A stretch of DNA of 64,000 nt, from positions 62,001 through 126,000 of the forward strand of contig CAIOAN010000012.1 of NCBI GenBank assembly GCA_903855995.1, read 5' to 3'. The position numbers were made by a program, and so were the translations under genes. The DNA comes from an uncultured Opitutia bacterium (lineage in GTDB: Bacteria > Verrucomicrobiota > Verrucomicrobiia > Opitutales > UBA953). A model generated the notes under the pieces. It made no database searches. It had not been told where the DNA came from and saw only the letters and a program-made list of their open reading frames with translations. The number at the start of each line of letters is the position of its first letter. The first letter of the stretch is position 1. Shown piece by piece: positions 1 through 13,639 of the stretch.

Positions 1-3071
<3,071 letters not shown>

Positions 3072-3106
3072 GTCTTTTAAAGGTCGGGAGTTTGGTCGTG
3101 GGTCGT

Positions 3107-6904
<3,798 letters not shown>

Positions 6905-6990
6905 GGCTGGTGAAGGTGGGCTCGGAGTGTCGGGTGGATTCGGTGGTGCTGACTGGTTTGCCTGGTTGGTTCGGACTAGGCGGCCGTTGG

Positions 6991-7043
6991 GAAAGAAAAA
7001 GCGGGGAGGGTTGGGCGACCCGGGAGGGTGCTGCCCTCCCCGC
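6991..7043 (-). terminator. rplL-rpoB attenuator (terminator hairpin with a competing hairpin)
   Basis: On the transcript, GCGGGGAGGG (7043-7034) pairs perfectly with CCCTCCCCGC (7010-7001), directly followed by TTTTTCTTTC: a canonical intrinsic terminator located 23 nt after the rplL stop. The same 5' arm can instead pair with a nearer CCCTCCC (7028-7022) across a 5-nt loop, which would prevent the terminator from forming. An attenuator at this place, lowering rpoBC relative to rplJL, is established in Escherichia coli. The switch between the two hairpins is my inference. Confidence 0.85.
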
Positions 7044-7066
7044 TCTGAAATAGTTGCTTGATCGGA

Positions 7067-7444
<378 letters not shown>

Positions 7445-7557
7445 GGTATCTGTTTTCCTTGAATGGTTAGCGTCCGTTGAAGGACATTTGAGGGCGCGAG
7501 GCCCCTAACCGGGGTTCTTTGGATGTTGGGTTGTTTTGGGTTTGGATTCCCCCCGCT

Positions 7558-7585
7558 CGGATGCCGCCACATGGCGACACCTCCG
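7558..7585 (-). other. RNA stem-loop in the rplJ-rplL spacer
   Basis: In the transcript, 12 nt after the rplJ stop, TGTCGCC pairs with GGCGGCA across the loop ATGT, and an outer CGGA/TCCG extends the stem past a GG bulge. There is no U-tract, so it is not a terminator. It could be an RNA-processing site or a stabiliser that helps produce more L12 than L10. The structure is seen in the sequence; the role is a guess. Confidence 0.5.
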
Positions 7586-7597
7586 CGAGGAAAGGGG

Positions 7598-8086
7598 TTA
7601 GGCGGCCGTCTCGTCCTTTTGACGCTTGGCGTCCAGGAGGCGGACGACCTGCGAGGCGGGCGTGGAGAAGAGTGAGAGGAGCTGGGCGCGGATGCCGTCG
7701 AGAGAAGGCAGCTTCGAGAGGGCTTCCACTTCGGCCTTCGTGAGCAGCTTGGCGTCAAGGACGCCGGCCTTCACTTCGAGCTTGGAGAAATCCTTGAAGA
7801 AGGTCACCAGGACCTTGGCCACTCCGGTCGGATTGTTTCCGCCCGTGACGAGGGCCGTATGGCCGATCAGATGAGCGGCAAGATCAGGCAGGTTAGCCTG
7901 CTTGGCGGCGATGTTGAGGATGCTGTTCTTGACGACGTGATACTCGGCGCCGTGGACGCGAAGCTGGTCGCGAACGGAGGTGGAGTTCGCGACAGTTACG
8001 CCAGTGAAATTGGCGAGCAGCAGGTAATTGGAAGCAGCCAGCTGGGCGGCTACTTCGTCGACGAGGAATTGTTTTTCAGCGCGCAT
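7598..8086 (-). CDS. rplJ: 50S ribosomal protein L10 (uL10)
   Basis: Base of the L12 stalk, 162 residues, usual length. The N-terminus MRAEKQFLVDEVAAQLAASN and the motif HVVKNSILNIAA are typical of L10. The C-terminal helix (about 125-155) that binds the L12 dimers ends in the acidic/Ala tail KDETAA. It starts 30 nt after the rplA stop. That gap is too short for an E. coli-type L10 leader target, so any autoregulatory site would have to overlap the end of rplA. Confidence 0.97.
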   Translation of the reverse strand: MRAEKQFLVDEVAAQLAASNYLLLANFTGVTVANSTSVRDQLRVHGAEYHVVKNSILNIAAKQANLPDLAAHLIGHTALVTGGNNPTGVAKVLVTFFKDFSKLEVKAGVLDAKLLTKAEVEALSKLPSLDGIRAQLLSLFSTPASQVVRLLDAKRQKDETAA

Positions 8087-8116
8087 GTTCGTGTGTTCTC
8101 GGTTGCGTGGGGTTTA

Positions 8117-8827
8117 TTAGGCGGTCGCGACAGCGGCCGAGTAAGGCTTGAGGTCGACGCCGATGCCAGGGCTCATGCTTGCGCTGATGGTGATCGACTT
8201 GATGAAACGACCACCGGAGAAACCGGCGGGCTGGGCCTTGACGAGAGCGGCGAGGGCGGCTTGGGCGTTCTCAGTGAGCTGGATGACCGAAAAGGACTTC
8301 TTGCCGATCACGATTACAATGTTGCCGGTCTTATCCATCTTGAACTCAACGCGGCCTGCTTTGACTTCCTTGATGGTCTTCGGGATGTCGTCGGAAACCG
8401 TGCCCGACTTCGGGTTCGGCATGAGGCCTTTCGGACCGAGGACGCGGGCCACCTGACGGACGTCCTTCATCGCGGAGACGGTGGAGATGGCGACGTCGAA
8501 GTCGAGGAAGCCGCCGTTAACCTTGGCGATCAAGTCGGCGAGGCCGGCGTAATCAGCACCCGCGGCGAGGGCTTCGGCGGGGTTCTCGGTGAAAGCGAGG
8601 ACTTTGATCTTCTTTCCGGAACCATTCGGGAGGGAAACGGTGCCGCGGACCATCTGGTCCGACTGCTTGGGATCTACGCCCAGAAAGGCGGAGATCTCCA
8701 CGGTTTCGTCGAACTTAGCGCCGGGCATCTTTTTGATGATCTCGGCCGCTTGGGCGACGTCATATTTGGCCTTCAGATCGGCGACCTGGAGGGCAGCGCG
8801 GTAACGCTTGCTGGGTTTTTTGCTCAT
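8117..8827 (-). CDS. rplA: 50S ribosomal protein L1 (uL1)
   Basis: L1 stalk protein that binds 23S rRNA; 236 residues, normal length. The L1 signature GPKGLMPNPKSGT lies near residue 130 and the C-terminus carries the usual KSITISASMSPGIGVDL. It follows rplK by 58 nt; that spacer contains a tandem GGTTGGGTT repeat (plus-strand reading) and GCAGGAGACC, one of the few Shine-Dalgarno-like sequences in this cluster (12-nt spacing). In E. coli L1 represses the rplKA mRNA; no equivalent site could be assigned here. Confidence 0.98.
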   Translation of the reverse strand: MSKKPSKRYRAALQVADLKAKYDVAQAAEIIKKMPGAKFDETVEISAFLGVDPKQSDQMVRGTVSLPNGSGKKIKVLAFTENPAEALAAGADYAGLADLIAKVNGGFLDFDVAISTVSAMKDVRQVARVLGPKGLMPNPKSGTVSDDIPKTIKEVKAGRVEFKMDKTGNIVIVIGKKSFSVIQLTENAQAALAALVKAQPAGFSGGRFIKSITISASMSPGIGVDLKPYSAAVATA

Positions 8828-8857
8828 AGCGACTTTTGGTCTCCTGCGGGATGCAGT

Positions 8858-8881
8858 GGTTGGGTTGGTTGGGTTGGTTGG
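8858..8881. repeat. Tandem 9-bp repeat in the rplK-rplA spacer
   Basis: The plus strand reads GGTTGGGTT twice and then GGTTGG (2.7 copies). The rplA mRNA therefore has an AACCAACCC-type, guanine-free leader. Similar CCAACC runs occur before rplK and between rplJ and rplL. It may keep the leader single-stranded or be simple-sequence drift. Confidence 0.7.
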
Positions 8882-8885
8882 AAAA

Positions 8886-9311
8886 TTAACCGATGACTTC
8901 GATACCCATCGAGCGCGCGGTGCCAGCGATCATGCGGGCGGCGTTGGCAGGATTGACGGCATTGAGATCCTTCTTCTTCAGTTCGACGATTTCGAGAAGC
9001 TGCTTCTGCGTGACCTTGCCGACTTTGTCTCGATTCGGAACCTTGGATCCGCTCTCGATCTTGGCGGCCTTCTTCAGGAGCACCGAGGCGGGAGGGGACT
9101 TCAGGATGAAAGTGAAGGACTTGTCCTGGTAGACGGAAATGATAACCGGCAGGATCAGGCCGGCCTGGTCCTTGGTACGGGCGTTGAATTCCTTACAGAA
9201 CGCCATGATGTTGACGCCCTTAGCGCCCAGCGCTGGGCCGACAGGAGGAGCAGGATTAGCGGCACCTGCGGGGAGCTGGAGCCTGATTTCGCCGACGACT
9301 TTCTTTGCCAT
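8886..9311 (-). CDS. rplK: 50S ribosomal protein L11 (uL11)
   Basis: Part of the GTPase-associated centre; 141 residues, the family length. The N-terminal domain has [18 protein letters not shown], with the prolines linked to thiostrepton sensitivity. The C-terminal rRNA-binding domain ends [18 protein letters not shown]. It starts 34 nt after nusG in the usual secE-nusG-rplKAJL order. The leader ends CTACCACC-ATG with no Shine-Dalgarno sequence. Confidence 0.98.
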   Translation of the reverse strand: MAKKVVGEIRLQLPAGAANPAPPVGPALGAKGVNIMAFCKEFNARTKDQAGLILPVIISVYQDKSFTFILKSPPASVLLKKAAKIESGSKVPNRDKVGKVTQKQLLEIVELKKKDLNAVNPANAARMIAGTARSMGIEVIG

Positions 9312-9345
9312 GGTGGTAGTTTAGATGGTTGGGTTGGAAAAATGA

Positions 9346-9915
9346 TCAGTCGCGGTCGTCGCGTTCGACCTGCCAGAACTCGAGCTCGACCGGCGTCGAG
9401 CGACCGAAGATATCGACGGAGACCTCGAGTTTGCCTCGATCGGCATCAATTTTGTCGATATTGCCCGCGAGGTTGGCGAAGGGGCCGTCGGTGATTTTGA
9501 CGCGTTCGCCGATGTTGAAATTGACCTTCGGGACGACCTTATCGGCGGCATCAGCCATCTGCTGGATGATCGTGTTGATCTCCTCGGTCTTGAGGGCGAC
9601 GGGATTCTGACCGCCGATGAGACCGATGACGCCATCGGTCTTCTTGAGGAAACTCCAGGGAGCTTCTAGCAGCATGCCTTCGTCATCGAAGAGACGCGCA
9701 CGCACAAACAGGTAGGAAGGGTAAAGCTTCATCTCGCTCTCGCGCTTCTTCCCGTTGCGGAAATCCTTAACGGTCTTTACCGGCATGAGAATTTCGGCGA
9801 CAAAGTCGCCCATCTCCTCGTCCCGGACGGCCTTGTCGAGGAGGCGCTTAACCTTGCTCTCATTATTGGAGAGGGTCTGGATTGTGTACCAGCGGAAATC
9901 GGAGGGAGAGGACAT
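9346..9915 (-). CDS. nusG: Transcription termination/antitermination factor NusG
   Basis: NusG binds RNA polymerase and couples it to Rho or to the ribosome; 189 residues. The NGN domain opens with RWYTIQTLSNNESKVKRLL and contains KLYPSYLFVRARL. The C-terminal KOW domain (about 130-189) has GERVKITDGPFANLAGNID and ends in EFWQVERDDRD. Its start lies 8 nt after the secE stop. Single-copy-type NusG; nothing suggests the RfaH or LoaP variant. Confidence 0.98.
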   Translation of the reverse strand: MSSPSDFRWYTIQTLSNNESKVKRLLDKAVRDEEMGDFVAEILMPVKTVKDFRNGKKRESEMKLYPSYLFVRARLFDDEGMLLEAPWSFLKKTDGVIGLIGGQNPVALKTEEINTIIQQMADAADKVVPKVNFNIGERVKITDGPFANLAGNIDKIDADRGKLEVSVDIFGRSTPVELEFWQVERDDRD

Positions 9916-9923
9916 GGGGGCAA

Positions 9924-10130
9924 TCAGCGAACGAGCTTAGTCGCGAACTGGACGAAGTTGGAGAGAGAGAAGTCGCAGAAAAAAACCACGGCACCCAGAA
10001 GGGCGACGGCGGCGATGACGACCAAAGTGGAGTCGACCAGCTCCTTGGCGGTAGGCCACGAGGCCTTGACGAAGACCTCGTTGATGGTCTCGTTCCAGAA
10101 GGCGCGAAGGCGTCCGAGAAAGCTAAGCAT
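9924..10130 (-). CDS. secE: Preprotein translocase subunit SecE
   Basis: Short single-span SecE that clamps SecY; 68 residues, like the small SecE of most bacteria. An amphipathic helix (NETINEVFVKASWPTAKELV, about 13-32) is followed by one transmembrane helix (about 33-53). SecY is encoded in this window at 37332-38885. It lies between tRNA-Trp and nusG, the classical position, and the leader ends in CACC-ATG. Confidence 0.97.
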   Translation of the reverse strand: MLSFLGRLRAFWNETINEVFVKASWPTAKELVDSTLVVIAAVALLGAVVFFCDFSLSNFVQFATKLVR

Positions 10131-10155
10131 GGTGACTGGTGTTTGGTTTGGAGAG

Positions 10156-10231
10156 TGGCAGGACGGGAGGGAGTCGAACCCACAACCAACGGTTTTGGAG
10201 ACCGCTACTCTGCCAATTGAGCTACCGTCCT
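10156..10231 (-). tRNA. tRNA-Trp (anticodon CCA)
   Basis: A 76-nt cloverleaf with acceptor stem AGGACGG/CCGTCCT, D-arm GCTC..GAGT, anticodon stem CGGT/ACCG around the loop CTCCAAA (CCA = Trp) and T-loop TTCGACT. The discriminator is G and the 3' CCA is encoded. The T stem GTGGG/CCCTC has one U-U mismatch. It lies between tuf and secE, as in many bacteria, and was probably excised from the tuf-secE transcript. Confidence 0.96.
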
Positions 10232-10255
10232 GTACGGGTGGTTAAAGAGACGAAT

Positions 10256-10283
10256 GCCGGGGCCCTTTTTAGGGGGCCTCGGC
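10256..10283 (-). other. Stem-loop between tuf and tRNA-Trp
   Basis: Transcript arms GCCGAGGCCC (10283-10274) and GGGCCCCGGC (10265-10256) form nine pairs plus one A-C mismatch around the loop CCTAAAAA, 29 nt after the tuf stop. No proper U-tract follows (ATTCGTCTCTTT comes next), so it is at best a weak terminator. A processing or mRNA-stabilising hairpin that separates tuf from the tRNA-secE part is equally likely. Confidence 0.5.
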
Positions 10284-10312
10284 ACCGTAGTAGGTCATTT
10301 GTGGTCAGGAAA

Positions 10313-11500
10313 TCACTTGATGATTTCGAGGATCTGGCCGGCGCCGATGGTCTTGCCACCTTCGCGGAGAGCGAAGCGCTGGCCCTTTTCCATCGCGACG
10401 GGCTTCTGGAGCTCGATCGTGATCGTGACGTTGTCGCCAGGCATCACCATTTCCACGCCTTCCGGGAGGATCACGGTGCCGGTGGCATCGCAAGTTCCGA
10501 AGAAGAACTGAGGGCGGTAGTTGTTAGCAAACGAGGTGTGGCGGCCGCCTTCATCCTGCTTGAGGACGTAAATCTGGGCCTTGGCGACGGTGTGGGGCTT
10601 GATGCTGCCGACCTTGGCGAGAACCTGACCGCGTTCGACCTGGCTCTTTTCAACGCCACGGAGGAGGAGACCAACGTTATCTCCGGCCTGGCCCTGATCG
10701 AGTTCTTTACGGAACATTTCAACACCGGTACAGGTGGTCTTGATGGTATCACGGAGACCGACGACTTCGATTTCTTCGCCGACCTTGATGACACCGCGTT
10801 CGATACGACCGGTAGCGACAGTGCCGCGGCCGGTGATGGAGAAGACGTCTTCAACGGCCATCATGAAGGGCTTGTCGATTTCGCGCTTAGGCTCAGGAAT
10901 TTCAGAATCCAGGGCAGCGAGGAGGTCCTGGATGGACTGTTCGCCCTCCGGGGTGCCTTCGAGAGCCGCAGTGGCGGAGCCACGGACGATCTTGGCGGTG
11001 TCGCCTTCGTAGTTGTACTTGTTGAGGAGGTCGCGGACTTCCATCTCGACGAGGTCAATCAGGTCAGGCTCGGAAAGGTCGACCTTATTGAGCCAGACGA
11101 CGATCTTCGGCACGCCGACCTGGCGGGCGAGGAGGATGTGCTCCTTGGTCTGGGGCATGACGCCGTCAGCGGCGGAGACCACGAGGATGGCACCATCCAT
11201 CTGGGCGGCGCCGGTGATCATGTTCTTAACGAAGTCGGCGTGGCCCGGGCAGTCGACGTGAGCGTAGTGACGGTTGATGGACTCGTACTCGACGTGCGAG
11301 GCGGCGATGGTCACGGTCTTGGTGGCGTCGCGCACGGTACCACCCTTGGTGATTTCCGCGTAGGACTTGTTCTCAGCCAAGCCACGACGGGCCTGGACCG
11401 CCACGATGGCAGCGGTGGTGGTCGATTTACCATGGTCAATGTGACCGATGGTACCGACATTGACGTGAGGCTTGGTGCGATTGAACTTCTCTTTGGCCAT
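10313..11500 (-). CDS. tuf: Translation elongation factor Tu with divergent switch I
   Basis: GTPase that delivers aminoacyl-tRNA to the ribosome; 395 residues, normal length. The P-loop is GHIDHGKST (19-27), G3 is DCPGHADF, G4 is NKVD and G5 is GSA, followed by beta-barrel domains 2 and 3 ending in [10 protein letters not shown]. Switch I is unusual: the nearly invariant RGITIN-T/S-HVEYE is replaced by [13 protein letters not shown], preceded by KGGTVRDAT, although the Mg-binding Thr is retained. It is flanked by tRNA-Thr and tRNA-Trp, and no other tuf lies in the window (none between fusA and rpsJ). The leader CACCACCAAAAACC-ATG has no Shine-Dalgarno sequence. Confidence 0.97.
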   Translation of the reverse strand: MAKEKFNRTKPHVNVGTIGHIDHGKSTTTAAIVAVQARRGLAENKSYAEITKGGTVRDATKTVTIAASHVEYESINRHYAHVDCPGHADFVKNMITGAAQMDGAILVVSAADGVMPQTKEHILLARQVGVPKIVVWLNKVDLSEPDLIDLVEMEVRDLLNKYNYEGDTAKIVRGSATAALEGTPEGEQSIQDLLAALDSEIPEPKREIDKPFMMAVEDVFSITGRGTVATGRIERGVIKVGEEIEVVGLRDTIKTTCTGVEMFRKELDQGQAGDNVGLLLRGVEKSQVERGQVLAKVGSIKPHTVAKAQIYVLKQDEGGRHTSFANNYRPQFFFGTCDATGTVILPEGVEMVMPGDNVTITIELQKPVAMEKGQRFALREGGKTIGAGQILEIIK

Positions 11501-11547
11501 GGTTTTTGGTGGTGAGGAGGTGGTTTAGGTTGGTGTGTGGAAAGTGG

Positions 11548-11623
11548 TGGAGCCCCCGACTGGAATTGAACCAGCGACCTCGTCCTTACCAAGGACGCGC
11601 TCTGCCAACTGAGCTACAGGGGC
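11548..11623 (-). tRNA. tRNA-Thr (anticodon GGT)
   Basis: A 76-nt cloverleaf with acceptor stem GCCCCTG/CGGGGGC (one G-U pair), D-arm GCTC..GAGC, anticodon stem GTCC/GGAC around TTGGTAA (anticodon GGT = Thr), T-arm CTGG-TTCAATT-CCAG and encoded CCA. It is the first gene of the tRNA-Thr-tuf-tRNA-Trp-secE transcript, the same order as the E. coli tufB operon. Confidence 0.97.
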
Positions 11624-11660
11624 GAACCGTCAACGTACTTAAGACGCGAAGGGAAGGGTT

Positions 11661-11689
11661 TGAATGACCTTCCAAAACCCCACCGTCAA
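11661..11689 (-). promoter_or_regulatory. Candidate promoter of the tRNA-Thr-tuf operon
   Basis: Upstream of tRNA-Thr the minus strand has a perfect-looking -35 box TTGACG (11689-11684), then a 17-bp spacer and CATTCA (11666-11661) as a poor -10 box. An A-rich stretch GCAAAAAT just upstream of the -35 could be an UP element. The position (38 bp from the tRNA) suits a stable-RNA promoter, but the -10 match is weak. Confidence 0.35.
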
Positions 11690-11730
11690 GCGGATTTTTG
11701 CAAGGGTTTTACAGGCTGACTGGGGCTCGA

Positions 11731-12486
11731 TCAGGGCCCTACTTGGAGCCGATAACTGCCGGGCGCGAGCTGCCCCGCCCAATTGACCCCAGCGGCCCAA
11801 TCCAGAATCCTTTTATCCAGCGCCAAATCACCAGTGGAGCGTAATAAAGAGCCCAAAGCTGCTTTTCCCAGCGAATCTACCCCTAGAACAATCGCGGCAA
11901 CCGCATTGAATGAGTTATTTTTGGGATTAACTGAATTTTTAACATCTAAGTGGGGTATTTTCCCGTGTAAAACAGGCTTTAATGCCCCACCTAATTGATA
12001 TATTTCAAAATAGGCAACACGAGGAGCGATAGCTTGGCTATTAATCCGCTGAACTCCGAAGGTGGCAAACGGCTCCAGCTGGGACAAAGGGATGGCGGTT
12101 GCTGGCTTGGGGACAATCGGCTCGGGGGTCTTCAAGGCGGAAGCCGGACTCTTAAGTGGGTCCAACTGCAACACGGGCTCAGATTTCGGGAAAGGGGTGT
12201 CTTCGGGCTGGCCTATCTCCCCCTGCCCTCCTCCGCCTAAAGTATTACGGGAGGGGAAGAAGACGGCTGAGGTATCCAGTAGGACAAAACTCTCCGTCCG
12301 GGCATCCCCGGGCGGGACGAGGTAAACGCCGCCGGCCAAGACCGGGGCTGGCGGAACACCTCCGGCTGTTGGACGAAAAACCAAGAGGGTCAGGATGAAA
12401 AGGGCTAGTCCAGCCAACAAAGCCATCCGGGTGAGCGGCGGCAGGCGCCCGCCCGTCAGATTACGAAATGTCGTCAGGGCCTTCAT
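11731..12486 (-). CDS. Membrane-anchored protein of unknown function
   Basis: 251 residues, family not recognised. A basic N-terminus is followed by one transmembrane helix (about 21-39, MALLAGLALFILTLLVF), then a Gly/Pro-rich extracytoplasmic linker (about 80-135). The C-terminal half (about 140-251) reads like a small folded domain ending in NWAGQLAPGSYRLQVGP. Its repeated energy-linker-like Pro segments vaguely recall TonB or secretion-system pilot proteins, but no defining motif is visible. It begins 2 nt after the stop of the HtrA-type protease, so the two are surely co-transcribed. The stretch 11850-12010 is more A+T-rich than its neighbours. Confidence 0.8.
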   Translation of the reverse strand: MKALTTFRNLTGGRLPPLTRMALLAGLALFILTLLVFRPTAGGVPPAPVLAGGVYLVPPGDARTESFVLLDTSAVFFPSRNTLGGGGQGEIGQPEDTPFPKSEPVLQLDPLKSPASALKTPEPIVPKPATAIPLSQLEPFATFGVQRINSQAIAPRVAYFEIYQLGGALKPVLHGKIPHLDVKNSVNPKNNSFNAVAAIVLGVDSLGKAALGSLLRSTGDLALDKRILDWAAGVNWAGQLAPGSYRLQVGP

Positions 12487-12488
12487 GC

Positions 12489-13598
12489 CTACTCGCCCAG
12501 TCGACGCTCTTCCACCGTGACGCGCGTGATCGAACCGCGACCGTCCCGGATGAAGTTAAGTCCCATGACGTCGCCGGGCTTATGCCTGGAGATAGCCAGG
12601 CGAAGGTCGTTCCAGTTCTCGAAGGGCTTGCCATCAAGGGCTACGATAATGTCGCCCACCTTGAGCCCGGCCTTGGCCGCGGCACGTCCTTCGCTCACCA
12701 CTGTGATGCGCACTGCGCCGGACTTTGAAATCGAGAACTTCGTCGCCTCGGCCAGGGGCAAATCTTCGCCCTGCACTCCGATCAGCCCGCGGACGACCTT
12801 ACCCGTATTAGCCAAGTCGAGCGCGACGCTGACGATAAGGTTCGCGGGAATAGAATAACCAATACCCACGCTGCCGCCGTTCTCAGACTTGATAGCGGTG
12901 TTCATGCCGAGGAGACGTCCTTCGAAGTCCATTAAAGGCCCGCCGCTATTGCCTGGATTGATGGCCGCGTCCGTCTGGATGAAATCCTCGAAGAGCAGGC
13001 CCATGCCCTGCTTCCCAGAACGGCCGAGGGCGGAGACAATGCCAGACGTAACCGTCATGCCAGCATCAAGCGGATTCCCAATGGCAAAAACGACATCGCC
13101 CACGCGAGCCTTGTCGCTGTCCGCAAACTTAGCGGAAGGGAGATTCCGACCATCCACCTTCAACACAGCGATATCCGTGGTCGGATCAACCCCGAGAACC
13201 TTGGCCCGAAACTCGCGGCGGTCCTGTAGTTGCACAATCACGGTCTGGGAGATGGATTTCCCGTCAGAGCTCATCACGACATGTCGGTTGGTAATGACGT
13301 AGCCATCAGGGTGGATGATAGTGCCTGAACCGAGCCCCATAGGCATAAGGGTTTCGCCCGTCTGCGAATCCTTCATGACTTTATCGGGATTAATGCGCCC
13401 GCGGTAACGATTCAGCACGGACTGCGGGATGACTTCTGCCGTGCGGATGCTCACCACAGCCGGCATGACGCGCGCCAGCATGTCAGCGTAACTGGCCCCG
13501 GGGGCGGTGCGATTAATAGGGTGTGCGTCGGTCTCGAAACCGACGCCGGCGGCGGACGCAGCGGGGGCGAGCGCAAGGAGCAGGAACAATCGAACCAT
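12489..13598 (-). CDS. HtrA/Deg-type periplasmic serine protease, one PDZ domain
   Basis: Envelope quality-control protease of MEROPS family S1C; 369 residues. A signal peptide (about 1-16, ending PAASA) precedes a trypsin-like domain with the catalytic triad H106 (TNRHVV), D142 (DPTTDIAVLKV) and S218 (GNSGGP). A single C-terminal PDZ domain (about 275-360, VRGLIGVQGEDL and KAGLKVGDIIVALDGKPF) resembles DegS or short DegQ proteins more than two-PDZ DegP. Residues 66-85 form a longer-than-usual LA loop. It lies between smc and the membrane-anchored unknown gene. That neighbour may be a partner or substrate, which is only inference. Confidence 0.93.
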   Translation of the reverse strand: MVRLFLLLALAPAASAAGVGFETDAHPINRTAPGASYADMLARVMPAVVSIRTAEVIPQSVLNRYRGRINPDKVMKDSQTGETLMPMGLGSGTIIHPDGYVITNRHVVMSSDGKSISQTVIVQLQDRREFRAKVLGVDPTTDIAVLKVDGRNLPSAKFADSDKARVGDVVFAIGNPLDAGMTVTSGIVSALGRSGKQGMGLLFEDFIQTDAAINPGNSGGPLMDFEGRLLGMNTAIKSENGGSVGIGYSIPANLIVSVALDLANTGKVVRGLIGVQGEDLPLAEATKFSISKSGAVRITVVSEGRAAAKAGLKVGDIIVALDGKPFENWNDLRLAISRHKPGDVMGLNFIRDGRGSITRVTVEERRLGE

Positions 13599-13639
13599 GG
13601 GCGAACTTTAGGAGTCCGCCGGGCCAATGCAAGCCGACC

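Noticed and set aside
10156-10231. tRNA-Trp as a pseudogene because of a T-stem U-U mismatch
   Set aside because: All other arms pair, CCA is encoded and the operon position is canonical; single T-stem mismatches occur in functional tRNA-Trp genes.
11850-12010. A+T-rich dip as a sign of horizontal transfer
   Set aside because: It covers only part of one gene, with no repeats, mobile genes or breakpoints; relaxed selection on a weakly conserved domain explains it equally well.
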